A DNA stretch of 64,000 nucleotides from Mallotus nudiflorus (taxonomy: Eukaryota > Streptophyta > Magnoliopsida > Malpighiales > Euphorbiaceae), in assembly GCA_947683625.1 (NCBI GenBank), contig CANTUR010000112.1:248501-312500 (forward strand), read 5' to 3'. Within the stretch, counting starts at the first letter, position 1. Each line of letters begins with the position of its first letter. This document shows positions 1 to 12,301 of this stretch, in pieces. The notes under the pieces were generated by a model, which made no database searches, had not been told where the DNA came from, and saw only the letters and a list, made by a program, of their open reading frames with translations. The translations under genes and the position numbers were made by a program.

Positions 1-23
1 GTAATATATAGTAAATAAATAAT

Positions 24-24
<1 letters not shown>

Positions 25-66
<42 letters not shown>
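25..66. repeat. Palindromic microsatellite (AAT)7(ATT)7
   Basis: Seven AAT units (25-45) are followed directly by seven ATT units (46-66). The whole 42-bp tract is a perfect palindrome with no spacer and could extrude as a cruciform. Confidence 0.9.
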
Positions 67-67
<1 letters not shown>

Positions 68-790
68 AATAAAAATTTTAAAAATAATAACAGTATTATT
101 TATTTATATAACAAGTTGATATTAATTTAATATAGCTATAATTCATTATAATTTTTATAAATTTTTTATTTAATTAGTTATATGATATTATTTTAATATT
201 TTTTATAATTAATTTTTTTCAATTCTAAATTGATTTCATATAAAAAAAATATTATAACCATAATTAATTATAAGATAATAAAAAAAATCATTAGTTATTT
301 GTTAATAAAAAATTTTAAAATAATAAAATTTATATACATTTTTTTATATAACAGTTTAAATATTACAATGTCATTAAACTTATGATTTATTACAATTTAA
401 ATAAATTTTTTATTTGAATTATGACATTTTATTTCTTAAAGATTTCTAATATTAATACTTTTATTTACACCAAAAAAATAATAGAAATTTTTAAATTCAA
501 CTAAGAATTAAAGGATAAATATTAATTAATTTAATTTTAATTTTTTTGTTAAATTTTATAAAAATATCTAAAACGATAATTATATGTTTTTCTTATAAGT
601 ATACTTTCAAACAAATTATATGTTGTATTTTTTATTTATTAATTTTTAATTTATAACAATATCTATTTTGAAACAAATTATATACTTTTCCTATTTTCAT
701 AAAATTTATTAATTTTAATTTTAATTATTTACTTATTAAATCTAATATAATAAAACTTATAAAATTTTGTTATGTAATTTTATTTATATT
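67..790. other. A+T-rich non-coding DNA
   Basis: Very A+T-rich sequence with short homopolymer runs. I see no reading frame, RNA gene or recognisable transposon domain here on either strand. Confidence 0.6.
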
Positions 791-1435
791 AGATAAAATA
801 TAAATAGACCTAATTGAAATAGAAATATATATATTTTTAACAAAATCATCACTAAAATTTTAATTAATTTAATTTTTTTAGAGATAAAATATAAAAATAT
901 AACTAAAATTGGAAACATACTTTTAATTAAATTAGAATTATATGTTAATTAATTTCATTTTTATTAGAGATAAAATAGAAGTTAATCTAATTAGAATAGG
1001 AAATATACTTTCAATTAAATTACATTTTAATTAATTTAATTTTGTTAGATATAAAATAAAAGTTAACCTTACTTTCAATTATATTAAAATTATATTTTAA
1101 TTAAATTAATTTTTATTACAGATAAAGTAAAAGTTAATCTAATTATAATAGAAATTATACTTCATTTAAATTAGAATTTTTATTGGAAATAAGATAGAAA
1201 TTAACCTACTTAAAATAGGAAACATACTTTCAATTAAATTAAAATTTTTATTGGAGATAAGATAGAAATTAACCTAATTAAAATAGAAAATATAATTTCA
1301 ATTAAATTAGAATTATATTTTAATTAATTCAATTTTTATTAGAGATAAAATAGAAGTAATCTAATTAAAATACGAAATAGACTTTCAATCAAATTAAAAT
1401 TATATTTTAATTAATTTTATTTTATTTTTATTAGT
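791..1435. repeat. Degenerate tandem repeat, about eight units of 67-90 bp
   Basis: A landmark resembling GAGATAAAATAGAAGTTAA recurs at about 791, 881, 967, 1047, 1121, 1185, 1253 and 1341, each time followed by an AATAGRAAATATACTTTCAA-like stretch. Spacing varies between about 64 and 90 bp because some units lack an internal A+T-rich segment. It looks like an old local minisatellite. No coding capacity is visible. Confidence 0.75.
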
Positions 1436-1990
1436 AAATATCTAAATTATTCAATTTTTATATAATAATGAATAATTTTTTTTTTTTTTATAGTTTTACT
1501 TGTCCCCTATACATATATAGAGCTTGTAGCCACATGTACAGTGTTTCCCTTACCAGCGGCATATTACTATAATGCTTCTTTTTCATATAAAAATTAGAAA
1601 AATAAAATATTAATTAATTAATTAATCACAAAGTATAAATGTTGAAATTATAAAATTATAAAATTATAGCATGATGGATGGATTCTTTTTAGATTTTAAT
1701 AGTATATTAATTTAATTAAGTGTTCAATTAAAATGAATATTTTTGAACTATTATATAGTTTTTTTATTGTAAATAAATGAGACAAAACTATAATTCTAAA
1801 AAAAATTATCCTTAGTGACCATGTATTTGGCATTATCCTATAAAAAACTAGCGCATTAACTTCAAAACTGGTTGAATTAATGAATGAGATTATTTTAAAA
1901 AATTAAAAAGATTCTATTTAGATTATTATTTATTAGATTTTTAATATTCGACAACTAAATTAATAAATTTGTAAGAAAAATAAATGATAT
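1436..1990. other. A+T-rich non-coding DNA
   Basis: No gene recognised. A run of T bases occurs near 1480-1490, and a slightly less A+T-rich patch at about 1498-1565 matches nothing I know. Confidence 0.5.
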
Positions 1991-2036
1991 AAAATATTAC
2001 ATTTTATCAATCTTTTGAAGATTGATAAAATATTAC
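1991..2036. repeat. Perfect 14-bp hairpin flanked by 10-bp direct repeats
   Basis: Arms ATTTTATCAATCTT (2001-2014) and AAGATTGATAAAAT (2018-2031) are perfectly complementary across a 3-nt loop TTG. The 10-mer AAAATATTAC lies at 1991-2000 and, overlapping the end of the right arm, again at 2027-2036. It may be a tiny transposon relic or a templated palindrome. Confidence 0.7.
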
Positions 2037-2829
2037 AGTATAAAATTTGAAGATAGAACTAAATAAATATAGCTAGCAATAATAGTTAGTGATATAAATA
2101 AATTAAGTTGAGATAAGTTTTGACTAGTTAGAATTAATTTATTTATAATTGAATCAATCTTACTATGCCATTTAATGTTCATGAAGTGTTAATGAGTTTA
2201 AATAAATATAAACAAGTCAAACAAGTTTTAAAACTACAAACTATAACTTTAAATTATTCATTAAAATTTAAAACAAATTATTTACTAAGTAAATTATAAA
2301 AATTATGATTGTATTCTAATAATAATTTTAAAATATTCTTATATTTATTATAAATAAAAATGTATATATTATATCAAAATTATTAATACATTAAAATATA
2401 AATTAACTTGTAAATTTTTATATGAACTTGTGCACGAATTTCACAAACTAATTTTTGTGTAAATTTGAACTTAACTTATTTATTAAATAAATTTTACTAT
2501 ACAAGTTCAAATAAATGTTTATTTACGTAGACTTCGAATAGTTTACAAGAAGTTGAGCTCATTTACAATAATGTTTAAGAAAGTAATATATCTGTGAAGA
2601 TTTTATTTTTGTTTTGCATATATATAGAGAGAAATCTACAATATGTAATTGTCCTATTGCCAAAAAAAAAATCGTAATGTTTATCATCGTTCACAATTTT
2701 ATTTTAATTTTCTAAAAAAAATTAGTACAAATTGATTTTGGATTAAAATTAAATAAAAGAAGCCCACCTTATATGTATGAAATTTCAAATTGCCTTCTCG
2801 AATTGTAAAATTTATATAGATGCATTGGT
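2037..2829. other. A+T-rich non-coding DNA
   Basis: No gene is visible. A stretch at about 2400-2570 is rich in short words such as GAACTTG, ACAAGTTC and GAGCTCATT on both strands. This resembles degraded repeat DNA common in dicots but cannot be assigned. Confidence 0.4.
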
Positions 2830-3770
2830 ATAAAAAATTTAAACATTTGTAATTTTTGACAATTTTATTTATTTTTAATTTTGATAAAAATATTTTAATT
2901 TAAAATCATTTAGTTAAAATTAGGCAGAAAAGACCAACGTGATAAAATATTAAATTCACCTAGGACAATTTTATAAATGTTTAAATGTTTTGTTATTTTA
3001 ATAAATTTAACGATTATCTCTCTCTCTCAAACTTTCTTCATATTTAGAAAAAAAATTAAATAATTGTCTTTATATAAAAACTAACTTTAATCTTTCAAAT
3101 TATTATAATAAATTTTATTTATAAAGTTAATAATTTACCAAATATAAACTTAATTTTTATTATTGTATCAATTTTTTTTAAAATTTTTTAATAAATAACT
3201 GTCTATATTTAAATCATTAAATTGAGTAAATTAAAATATTTTATCAAAACTTTAAAATAAGAATAAAATTATTAAAAGTTATAAATATTTATATTATCAA
3301 TTTAAAAAGGATAAATTTAATATTTAATGAGATTTCATATTAGTATTTTTATTTAATTTTTGACAAAAAAATTAATCTTTCAAATTATTATAATAAAAAT
3401 TATTTATTAATTCAATAATTTATCAATGAAAACTTTAAATTTTATTATTGTGTCAATTTTTTCTGAAATTTTACACAAATAATTATTTATATTAAAATGA
3501 TTAAATTGGCTAAATTAAAATATCTTATCAAATTTCAAAAATATGAATAAAATTGTCAAAAGTTCTTGATATTTAAATTTATCAATTTAAAAAGTGTAAA
3601 TTTAATATTTAATAAGATGTCATGGTAGTATTTTTATTCAATTTTAACCAAAAAATTATTTGTGCCAAAATTATTAAATGTTGACTAAATTATGACATTT
3701 TTGTCAAAATTGAAAAATATAATAAAATTACAAAGTATAGCAAATATTTAAATTCTTTTAGACCAATTGA
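2830..3770. repeat. Dispersed repeat: two direct copies of about 285 bp, a partial third, and an inverted piece
   Basis: The block starting TCTTTCAAAT at 3091 recurs at 3376, an offset of 285 bp. The copies share many words through about 3355 and 3650, and a shorter third copy follows at about 3661-3760. The segment at about 2840-2920 is similar to the reverse complement of the middle of this unit (the ACAATTTTATT ... ATATTTTAATTTA stretch), so the locus holds both direct and inverted copies. No coding capacity is seen. It is probably a non-autonomous A+T-rich element. Confidence 0.6.
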
Positions 3771-4740
3771 TTATATGATTTTATAATTTTATTCGCTTAT
3801 ATATTAAAAAAAAAAAGTGAAATGATATATTGACCATAAACTAAAATTATAAAATTGTAAAATTTCTGATAATTTTCATTGCTAAGTGATTTCAAGTAAT
3901 ATGTCACACAATATATCATATACAAAGTGCAAATATATAAATAAAAAAGAAGATAATTTTTATTTGTAATTTTTTTGTTTAAAAATAAATGTGGACAAAA
4001 AAGAAAATATGAATAAATCATATATTTCAGGAAAAAGAACATTCGATTTCATACTATAGTGAAGTATTGTTGGCCTAACATGAACTTGATAAAACATGAA
4101 AAAATGGATTTAACGGGATTTATCGGTACTATGACTTTATTGATATTCATTATTTGTGTTTATTGATATTTAATTTACTTAATATTGTAGTTGGGTGTTA
4201 ACAGTAGAGAAAGTAATTTATTGATACAAATTAATCAAAATCATGGATAATATATTTCACATAGCATTATTATTATTTATATTATTGATTATTTATTATA
4301 GATATAAATTATACATAATCTATATGGATTCAGAAATTTCTAAAGCTAACTTTTTAGAAAAAAAAAAAAGCATGTTTAAAAAGTAAAACAAAAATTTAAA
4401 AATTTACTTACTATTAAAACATTAGAATTAATCATTTATAAACTAATTATTTTTTAGTATTTTAAAATTGATTTTTTTAAAAAAAAATACATATAAAATT
4501 ATAAAAAAATGAATAAAATTTATTTTATATTATTTTCTTTAATTATATTTTAATGCTAAATTATTGTTTACATTTTTAAAATTTATTTATTTATTTCCAA
4601 TATTTATATTAAACTTTTATTTAATAAATTATTTTAGAATATAATAACTTTATTCTAAGTGTCTATTGAAGAATAAAATTTCAAAGAAAAAGAAAGAGAA
4701 TTTGAAGGGAATTGTGTATATTATTATTTCATAAGATATA
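3771..4740. other. A+T-rich non-coding DNA next to a copia remnant
   Basis: No gene recognised. The right part would be the place for the 3' LTR of the adjacent minus-strand copia remnant, but I could not find a second copy of any part of it in the window, so no LTR is called. Confidence 0.4.
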
Positions 4741-4744
4741 TATA

Positions 4745-6235
4745 TATTCTCAACTTGTTAAGTGAGTTGTTGAATATTTTTCTAGATACATCTTTTACGA
4801 GGATGTCAGCTAGTTGAGTATAAAAGGAAACAAATAGTAGATCGATTATTCCTTGATTCAAATGGTCTTTAATGAAGTGTCGATCAACCTCCATATGCTT
4901 AGTTTGATAATGTTAAACTAGGTTGTTTGTTTGTAATTGCTATGTCTGTCATATTATCACAATGTAACATCATAGGCTTCAAATGATTTAATCTCAGATC
5001 CTGCACAATTCATTTTACCCAAAGCAACTCATATACTTCATATGTCATTCCTCTAAATTTAGCTTTAACACTTGACCTTGCTACAACCTTCTATTTCTTG
5101 CTCCGATTCTTTTCAACAAATGTAAAGTACATGAATGTTGATTTATAATCAATTTGATCTCCAGCCCAATCAACATCAATATAGCCAACAATTTCATAAT
5201 CCTTATTTCTCTTAAAAAATAAACCTTTACATAAAGAAGAATTTAGATATTTTAGGATTTGGTACACCGCTTCCATGTGTTCTTCACTTGGAGAATGTAT
5301 GAATTGACTTATAACACTTATTGCATAAGCAATGTCTGGCCAATTATGAGACAAGTAAATTAATCTTCCTACTAGCCTTTAATACAATGCCTTATATGTT
5401 GGAACTTGATCTTCTCGAATTGTTAATCCATGGTTGACTTTCATTAAAGTCTCTGCTAGTTTACAATTAAGCATGCCCATCTCTATCAACAAATTCATTA
5501 CGTATTTTTGTTGGCAAAGAGAAATTCCTTGAGCTGATCTTACAACTTCATTCCCTAAGAAATACTTTAAGTTACCTAAATCCTTGAGTTCAAACTCAGT
5601 TGCTAATTATCTTTGTAGAGTTGTTATTTCACTCAGATCATTCCCAGTAACCATCGTATCATCAACATATATAATAAGAGCAATGACTTTACCCATCTTT
5701 TGTTTAATAAATAGTGTGTGGTCAGCATCACTTTATTTATAACTAAGCTTCCTCATAAATGTCAAGAGTCATCCAAACCACACTTGGGGTGATTGCTTAA
5801 GTCCATACAATGCCCCTTTAGTTTGAATACTCTATTAGTGTACCTTGTTTCGGGTGGTGGATCCATATACATTTATTCTTTTATGGTTCCATTCAAAAAA
5901 GAATTTTTCATATCAAACTATTGCATTGGCCAATCTAGTTTGGCAACTATTGAGACCAGAACTCAGATGTTGTTCATTTTCGATACTAGGGCAAATGTAT
6001 CTTCATAGTCAGTTCCATACTTCTAAGGATATCTCTATTCTACGAATTGAGCTTTGTATCAATTAATGCTTCCATTTGAGTTAAGTTTTATAGTGAATAT
6101 CCACTGCATCCAATAATTTTCTTGCCTTCAGGATGTGAACAAGTTCCCATGTGGAGTTCTTCCATAATGCCTCCATTTAATCATTCATGGCTTTCTTCCA
6201 ATTGGGATCAGCTAAAGCCTCCTGCACATTACTCG
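4745..6235 (-). pseudogene. copia-1 reverse transcriptase and RNase H, broken
   Basis: Minus-strand reading shows the start of a copia RT domain (ALADPNWKKAM-like words near 6230), the YVDD catalytic box followed by TMVTGND (near 5660), the LKDLGNLKYFLG segment, and an RNase H part. The longest open piece is 5091-5354, with WPDIAYAISVISQF and DVDWAGD. The end near 4870-4745 has the copia C-terminal pattern H.EVDRHFI..QLAD. Several in-frame stops and frame changes interrupt it. In life this would copy element RNA into DNA in virus-like particles. It cannot do so now. Confidence 0.85.
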
Positions 6236-7719
6236 AAATAGATATGATAAATAATTGATTTATAATATATGCATGTGATTTAGACAAACGATTTATTGAT
6301 ATGTAATTATTGATAGGATATTTAGCTTTGATATTAAGGTTCAGGTCATATTATTGTTTAGGAATCCCTCTATTCATTCTAAAAGAATAATGAGGCTTGG
6401 TACTTGGGGTTACCAAGGGAGATGAGTTTACCTCATTATGCACATCCAAGGATTTTTTAGCTTCTTGTGCTGACTAAGAAGAAGTATTATCTTGATTATT
6501 TTTATGTTTGAGTAAGACATTGGACTATCTTCACTTATTTGTCCAAGTGTTGTCTTCTAAAGAGAGATACTTGGAACAAGTGAGCTCAAAATAGGTGAGA
6601 TACTCAAAGTGCTATCTTCAAAGATGTCCTGAATTTTCTCCCTTAAAGAGAGCAATTAAATTAAGAGAAGTAAGGTACATTTTCATATAACTGGACATCT
6701 CAAGTTATATACATCTTATTAGTATATGGATCATAACACCGATGTCCCTTTTATAGATTTGCATATCCAACAAAGATAAACTGGATAACTCATGGGTCCA
6801 GTTTATTGAGTATCTGATGAATAAATATTGAGCATCCAAAAACTCAAGGCTTAAGATTATTAAAGAAGGAGCTGAAATAAGATCCTAAAGTTATTAAGTG
6901 GAGTTTTGAAACTGAGTACTCTTAATGGAGTTCAATTTATGAGATAGGTAGCGGATCAAATAACTCTCCGTAGTATTCTTTAGGGATAATCATGTCAAAC
7001 AATGATCCTCAGACAAACATCATGCTCATGGAAAACATTTTTAAGAGCTGAGTTAAAATGTAAGACTCAAATTTAACACTAATACTATATGGCCACCATT
7101 TTGTACAAGTCTTCAAACACTGGACATACATCTCCCTTATTTGGAAGTAGTGATACCTAATCATCCGGGTACATTTATCAATAAATATTGCAAAATGTCA
7201 AGCACTAGAAAAAGTGGGAATCTACGTAGGTCCCCATACATATGAATGAATAGTCATAAATGAAACTAAATTTTTATTATAACTCGATACATATGAAATT
7301 TGATGGCTCTTATGACTTCACAAATATTATACTTGAACTCGGAGTCTATGATACTCCAAAATAATTTAGGCTTTATTTTTTTAAGATAATTAAAAGATAG
7401 ATGGCCAAGATGATGATGCCACAGGATTACTCTTTCTTTGTCTAGTCTACTTCCAATTACACTATTGACTTAACTTGATTGTTGACTTGAATTACCATGC
7501 AAATTACAATAGTACAACTTTTCACACGTTTGACACCAAATCCAAGAATCTAGTGCATTGCAATGTCCCAAAATAAATAATAGTTAGGCCAAAATTTGAC
7601 ATTATAGTTTAAAGTCTTAGTGAGGCCAACAAATAGAAGGTTATAAGAAATAGATTGAACAATAAGAACAATATCTAAATTAAAAGAGTTAGAGTTAGAG
7701 TTAGATGTTGATCCTTTTG
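6236..7719 (-). pseudogene. copia-1 protease-integrase region, heavily decayed
   Basis: Only scattered minus-strand matches to the C-terminal part of a copia integrase remain, in particular words resembling FGC..F, KLDP, F.GYA and KRDIG around 6900-6720. No protease active site and no clear HHCC or DDE residues could be found, and stops are frequent in all frames. The call rests on position between gag and RT as well as on these words. Confidence 0.55.
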
Positions 7720-8735
7720 TGAGTGACTAGTGTTACTCCTCTATTAGTAGTCAAAATAATTTGTTACATTGATGGTTGGATGGAGATAAGATTATGGGCA
7801 GAGTTTGTCATATGATCAATAGCATATGTATAAATAATCCATGTATTATTCTGAGTAAGATTTATTATACCTGATGTTTCATCAAGGTCACCATTTGATT
7901 TAGTGACACTAGAGGTGGCAATTAATGCTTTTTCGAGTTTTTTGTGAGGCATTCTATTGATATCCCATTATTTTAGGTAGCCCACAATTTTATAGCACCA
8001 TTCTTTAAAGTGTCCAATTTCACCATAATGAGTACATATATATGTATTAGACTTACTCAGTACTTTCCCCTTCGACTATGGTTGAGTTTAAGCAGCTACA
8101 AGTACTGCATTATCCGATTTAACCTTTAGCTCTACCATTATCTGTCACTGGATTTGATCTCTACGTACATATGCATAACTTAACTCAAGATCAAGAGGTG
8201 GATCCTCCATAGTATTTCACTCTAAGCATTATTAAATTCTAATTAAATCTAACTAAGAATATGTGATCAAAGTGAGTAATTTGCTTATGGAGTGATACTA
8301 CTCCATTAACATCCTCATCTGGGTATCAATCTCTTAAAATATCCTAACCAGCTCATTATAGTATATAATCAATGGCCTACCATTTTGACAAGTAGTAAAT
8401 GATATTTGATTTAACTCAAACAACTGAGTTTTATTATATCCATCATAAAAGGTTTTGGAGACAACATCATATCTCCTTTACTATTTGAAGTTAGATAAAT
8501 TTTTGCATCAATGTTGGACTCATGGAATCAATGAGCTAACTTTTTACTTAGTTATTATCAATGAGCCAAGTCTCCAAGGCCTTATCTCCTGTAGGTGATT
8601 TTAGAATTATTCTAATAAGAAAGCCAAATTTATTTATAGCTCCAATTCACATCTCCATGAGTTATTACCATAGAGAGTAGTTCGTATCATCGAGTATAAT
8701 ACTAGTAGGAAAGGAAGAATTATCTTGAAGGGTTT
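7720..8735 (-). pseudogene. copia-1 gag with CCHC zinc knuckle, broken
   Basis: On the minus strand, 8720-8300 reads as the start of a copia gag, with words close to LDDTNYSLW, LMEMWIGAINK and LIDSMSPTLMQ. Further along, at about 8045-7960, lies a zinc knuckle of the form C-x2-x-x3-GH-x4-C followed by YKIVGY. The usual second Cys of the knuckle is replaced (THYGEIGH). A short open piece follows at 7764-7952. Several stops interrupt the frame. The protein would have coated element RNA in the capsid. Confidence 0.75.
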
Positions 8736-8742
8736 TAAAGAA

Positions 8743-9472
8743 AGAATGTTATATATAATCTAGTTCAAATTGAAGATAATGATGAATACTACTATGCTTT
8801 CGAACATGCACCATTACAATCATCTGTTAAGATTGACATGATTAAGCCTGAATTGATAAGGAAAGTCAAACTATTTGATAATAAAATGGCTCAACTTGAG
8901 TTTGCACTTAAAGACAAAGCATCATAGGGGTCTAAAAGCTTTACAGATTTGGCATTGGTCAATGGCGAACCACTTTGGAATGATTTCAAGCTACCAAACT
9001 TTGCTACATTTTATAGTACTAGTGATCTAAGGGTACACTTAAGGTAATATGCTACTTTCATGGCTGCAACTGAGCTTACTAAGTCACTAACTGTTTACTT
9101 CTTCTTCACATCATTAGAAGAAAAGTCGAGGGCCTGGTTCTTTAATTTTGAGGATGAAATCAAGAGTGATTATTTATTAACTTCAAAGTTCTCGAGCAAT
9201 ATGAATAAAATACTTAGCTGGATATAGCCAAAAGGAATCTAAAAACCACCAAGCAAATAACCGTTGAATCTTTCTCTAATTATGTGGTCATATGGCATTC
9301 TAAGGAAATGAAGATGAAAAATCACCCACTTAAGGATGAACAAATTAAATTAGTGATCAAAGGTTCACTCTCCCACCTCCCTAAGCAAATGATATTTGCC
9401 TACTATCCTAATTTCAAAGCTCTCTATCAAGCTGGAATTATGATTAAAGATGAAGAGTCTCAACAACCCTGA
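8743..9472 (+). pseudogene. Tat-1 gag, broken
   Basis: The plus-strand frame shows an acidic start (EDNDEYYYAFEHAPLQ), then a Retrotrans_gag-like stretch with LPNFATFYST.DLRVHL, SLTVYFFFTSLEEKSRAWFFN and, after a frame change, a last open piece 9284-9472 with VIKGSLSHLPKQMIFAYYPNF. At least four stops and a frameshift interrupt it. The sequence from 9473 to about 10900 continues as a low-complexity linker in changing frames. Confidence 0.75.
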
Positions 9473-10879
9473 AATACCTTTTGAAGAGCCCCACAAAGTA
9501 AAAAAAAAAACTAAAACACATATACCTATACAGGCGAAATCAACCATATCCAACTTAATACCTACAACCCACTTTTCATCAATGTCATCAATAAACCACC
9601 CAGAAAATACTCTAACTTTCACCTGATTCTTTCTAAAGTATTCTAAAGAATTTTGTAGAAAATTTTTTTACAACCTTGTGAACCAAGACTACTACCAAAT
9701 CTATTACCACCTATTGTCACTTTCACCAAATATTTAGCTATACTATATACACTTACAGAACCCTAAAACTATTATTCAAGACCTAATAGACTCTGGAAAA
9801 ATTGATGACCTTAAAAAGAGACCTAATGTCAAAACAAACTCACTTCCTAACTAACAAAAGATGCATCCCTATAACCAATACCATTTCATCTGGTATACTT
9901 GAAAGCAATATCTAATAATCAATTCAAGAGGTCCAAAATTCTAAAGAGGAAAAAATAGCCAAAGAATATATGGAATTCCTCATGATAATGGAAGTTAAGA
10001 TTTTGAGCATAATATATGACTCTAGTGATGATGAATAGATTTAGTTTACTTATGAATACATTTCAATCCCTTATGGATTTGCACCTTACTTAATAATGGA
10101 AAGAAGAGCAAGGGATGTAGCTTGTCCCATGAATGAAGAAGTAATTGACTGCCCTCCACCATATGAAACTAATTCTGATGAAAGTCTAAAGCTTGAAGAA
10201 AATAAACCTGAAGCATGAGTTCTACTAACCAACCTTTTTGGAATGTTTGATTATAAGGTAAAATATATGGCACCACCTTCTTTCTACATTCATAGAGAAG
10301 ACATTGTGCCCTTAGGATGGGGAGAAGAATTTGATGAAAAGGTTAGAATAGTGAGGGTTACTTAATTATGGGGTCCATATGTTTTAGGTTTTGACATATG
10401 GTATAATTCAGATGAAAGGACTAGTTCAGAGATTAGGAGAAAACTTAGCAAAGGAAGAATCAACATATAAGATAAGCAGAATGATGATGCCCAAGTGGTT
10501 AGTAAGATAGCAAAGCCAAGTGAATAACTAGTTAACAGGATGCAACTTACAATCAATCATATAACTAAGAGTATGAGAGTTTACCAATAACCTGAAAAGG
10601 AAAGAGAGTTAACTAAAGAAAAGGAGTAACCAAAGAAAGTGATCCATCTCTATTTGGATAAAAAGACAATGCAATCTTGAAATAGTTAAAGAAAACACAA
10701 GCCTAAGCTAGTATATAGGACTTGCTCATGGCCTTAAAGAAGCATCAAGATGCATTGGTTAAATCACTCAATAATGTAAAGATAGCCATATATGCCTCAC
10801 CTTATGAGATGATTGCCTCTCTAATTTAAATGATAATCATTGTCATCGCCTTTTCTAATTAAGGCCTACCACCTGAGGG
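9473..10879 (+). other. Tat-1 gag-protease linker, decayed
   Basis: Reading frames break often. A partly open stretch near 9990-10460 (words such as DCPPPYETNSDESLKLEENKP and YIHREDIVPLGWGEEFD) lies in the position of the gag C-terminal/linker region of Tat elements. I recognise no zinc knuckle in it. Confidence 0.5.
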
Positions 10880-11390
10880 GATAATTCATAATAGGCCCTT
10901 ATTTATTCAAGCAATAGTTAAGTCTAAGAGAACTTTGTGTGTCATGGTTGATAATGGATCTGTCATCAACATTTGCCCTCTAAGGTTATTAAACAAATTT
11001 TGATTAAATGTGGGAGATCTAAAAGATTCTAATGTGATCATTCAAGTATATGATTATTCAAAAAAGCTAGTTGTAGGGACCTTCAAGGTCATAGTTACGA
11101 TAGAATATATTGAATCTATGACTCAAATTATTGTTATAAACATTCCTCTTACCTTTGTCTTACTGCTAGGAAGACCTTGGTTCCATCCATTAAAAGGCAT
11201 CCCTTCAACAGTCCACCAAAAAATTAAATTCCCATTGAATGACAAAGTAGTCATTATCTCAACTAAAAATAACAATATTATTGCTTGTCTAAATGTAGTC
11301 CCACCAATTTTTCAAGTCTCAATGATTTACAAAGATTGGGTAGATCCTAAAGTTGCAAATATAATGAAGCACGTACAATAATTACCTAGG
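10880..11390 (+). pseudogene. Tat-1 aspartic protease domain
   Basis: The plus frame contains VDNGSVINICPLRLL (near 10950-10990), where D-N-G takes the place of the usual D-S/T-G of retroviral-type aspartic proteases; a D-[DN]-GS..N.CPL form is usual in this lineage. After a stop, an open piece at 11010-11381 continues with DLKDSNVIIQVYD, the flap-like segment, and LLLGRPWFHPLKGIPSTVHQK, which matches the conserved LLLGRPW..A.GA.PSTLHQK pattern. The domain would cleave the gag-pol polyprotein. Confidence 0.85.
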
Positions 11391-12301
11391 ATTAGCTTGG
11401 GTAACAAGTATATAGGGGTCACTAAATTTCCAAAATTTCATAGGTAGATGAGCAATGGTCTAGGATATGATCCTACAAAGGAAAAAAGGCTAAAAATTCA
11501 ACTCGTGTCATCACTAAAGGTTCAATAGAAGTGTACCAAGGATAATATAAAAAGTAGGAGAAAGATGGGGTTGAGAAATCCATATTTAAAATCTTCACTG
11601 ATGTAGTTAACTAATGTAAGGAAAAGCTTCACTTTCACCAGGTGTGCTAGCTAAATCTGACATTGATGAACTCATGAAGAATTTAGAGTTGGATTTCAAG
11701 GATGCTATAAGCTGCATTGAGATCACTGCCTTCCTCGAGTCAAGCATCAACGACCTCTTATTTGAAAATATTTCTATTGATAATGATCTTTGTACTTCTT
11801 CTCAATTTAAAACTAATGATGTAGTGAACACTAAGAATAATGCAATGAAATCAAATTGTTCTTAGTTGTTTAATGTCTTTGCTGATGGTAGTGTGCATAA
11901 CATTGAACAAAATATGAGCATATTTGACATTCATTCTATATACATTAAACTATTTAATATTGGCATAGAAAATGATCCTCATATTTTGCATATTTCAAAA
12001 ATGTTATACCAGAGAAGATGGGAGAATTTGAAAATTATTAAAAAATCATTCAAAAGTATTTGCATGGACATATAATGACATGCCAGGCATTGACAAAGAC
12101 ATTACTCAATATTACATTATTATTAAGGATGTAAACCAATAAAACATAAACCAAGAAGGCTAAGACCATAATGGGCCTAATAAGTAAATGAAGTCATTGA
12201 CAAATAGATCAAAGCTAAGTTCTTAGAAGTAGTAGACTATCCTAAATTCTTAGTAAATGCGGTACTAGTACCAAAGAAAAATGGTTGAATAAGGGTATTT
12301 T
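11391..12301 (+). pseudogene. Tat-1 protease-RT linker and first part of RT, cut off by the copia insertion
   Basis: Open pieces at 11644-11865 and 11866-12075, in frames separated by a stop, form the linker. It is followed by words for the segment that precedes RT in this family (SICMDI, then a degraded ..HARH..., CKPIKHKPRRLRP) and by AKFLEVVDYPKFLVNAVLVPKKNG.IRVF, the first RT motif. The frame is interrupted at 12301. The next residues of the motif, VNCRDLNKTCLKD, lie at 33413-33451, 21 kb away. Confidence 0.85.
12297..12301. repeat. Target-site duplication of copia-2, left copy
   Basis: ATTTT at 12297-12301 pairs with ATTTG at 33410-33414, four of five bases identical. Five base pairs is the usual size for copia insertions. 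Removing the insertion restores the RT motif of Tat-1 across the junction. Confidence 0.7.

Larger units (their letters stand above)
4745..8735 (-). mobile_element. Degenerate Ty1/copia retrotransposon remnant (copia-1)
   Basis: Read on the minus strand, the order is gag (about 8735-7720), integrase C-terminal part (about 7200-6650), reverse transcriptase and RNase H (about 6235-4745), the gene order of Ty1/copia. All parts carry many stops and frameshifts. No LTR pair, primer-binding site or target duplication was found, so only internal sequence remains. On the right it abuts the gag of the plus-strand Tat-like element at about 8735-8743. Confidence 0.85.
8736..12301 (+). mobile_element. 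Tat/Ogre-type Ty3/gypsy element (Tat-1), left half
   Basis: The plus strand carries gag, an aspartic protease and the start of reverse transcriptase, all degenerate. The element stops at 12301, where a copia element is inserted. It resumes at 33410 in the next codons of the same RT motif (see the right half). The protease motif VDNGS..N.CPLR.L and the archaeal-type RNase H in the right half place it in the Tat/Ogre lineage. The 5' LTR is missing: the left end meets copia-1. Confidence 0.85.
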
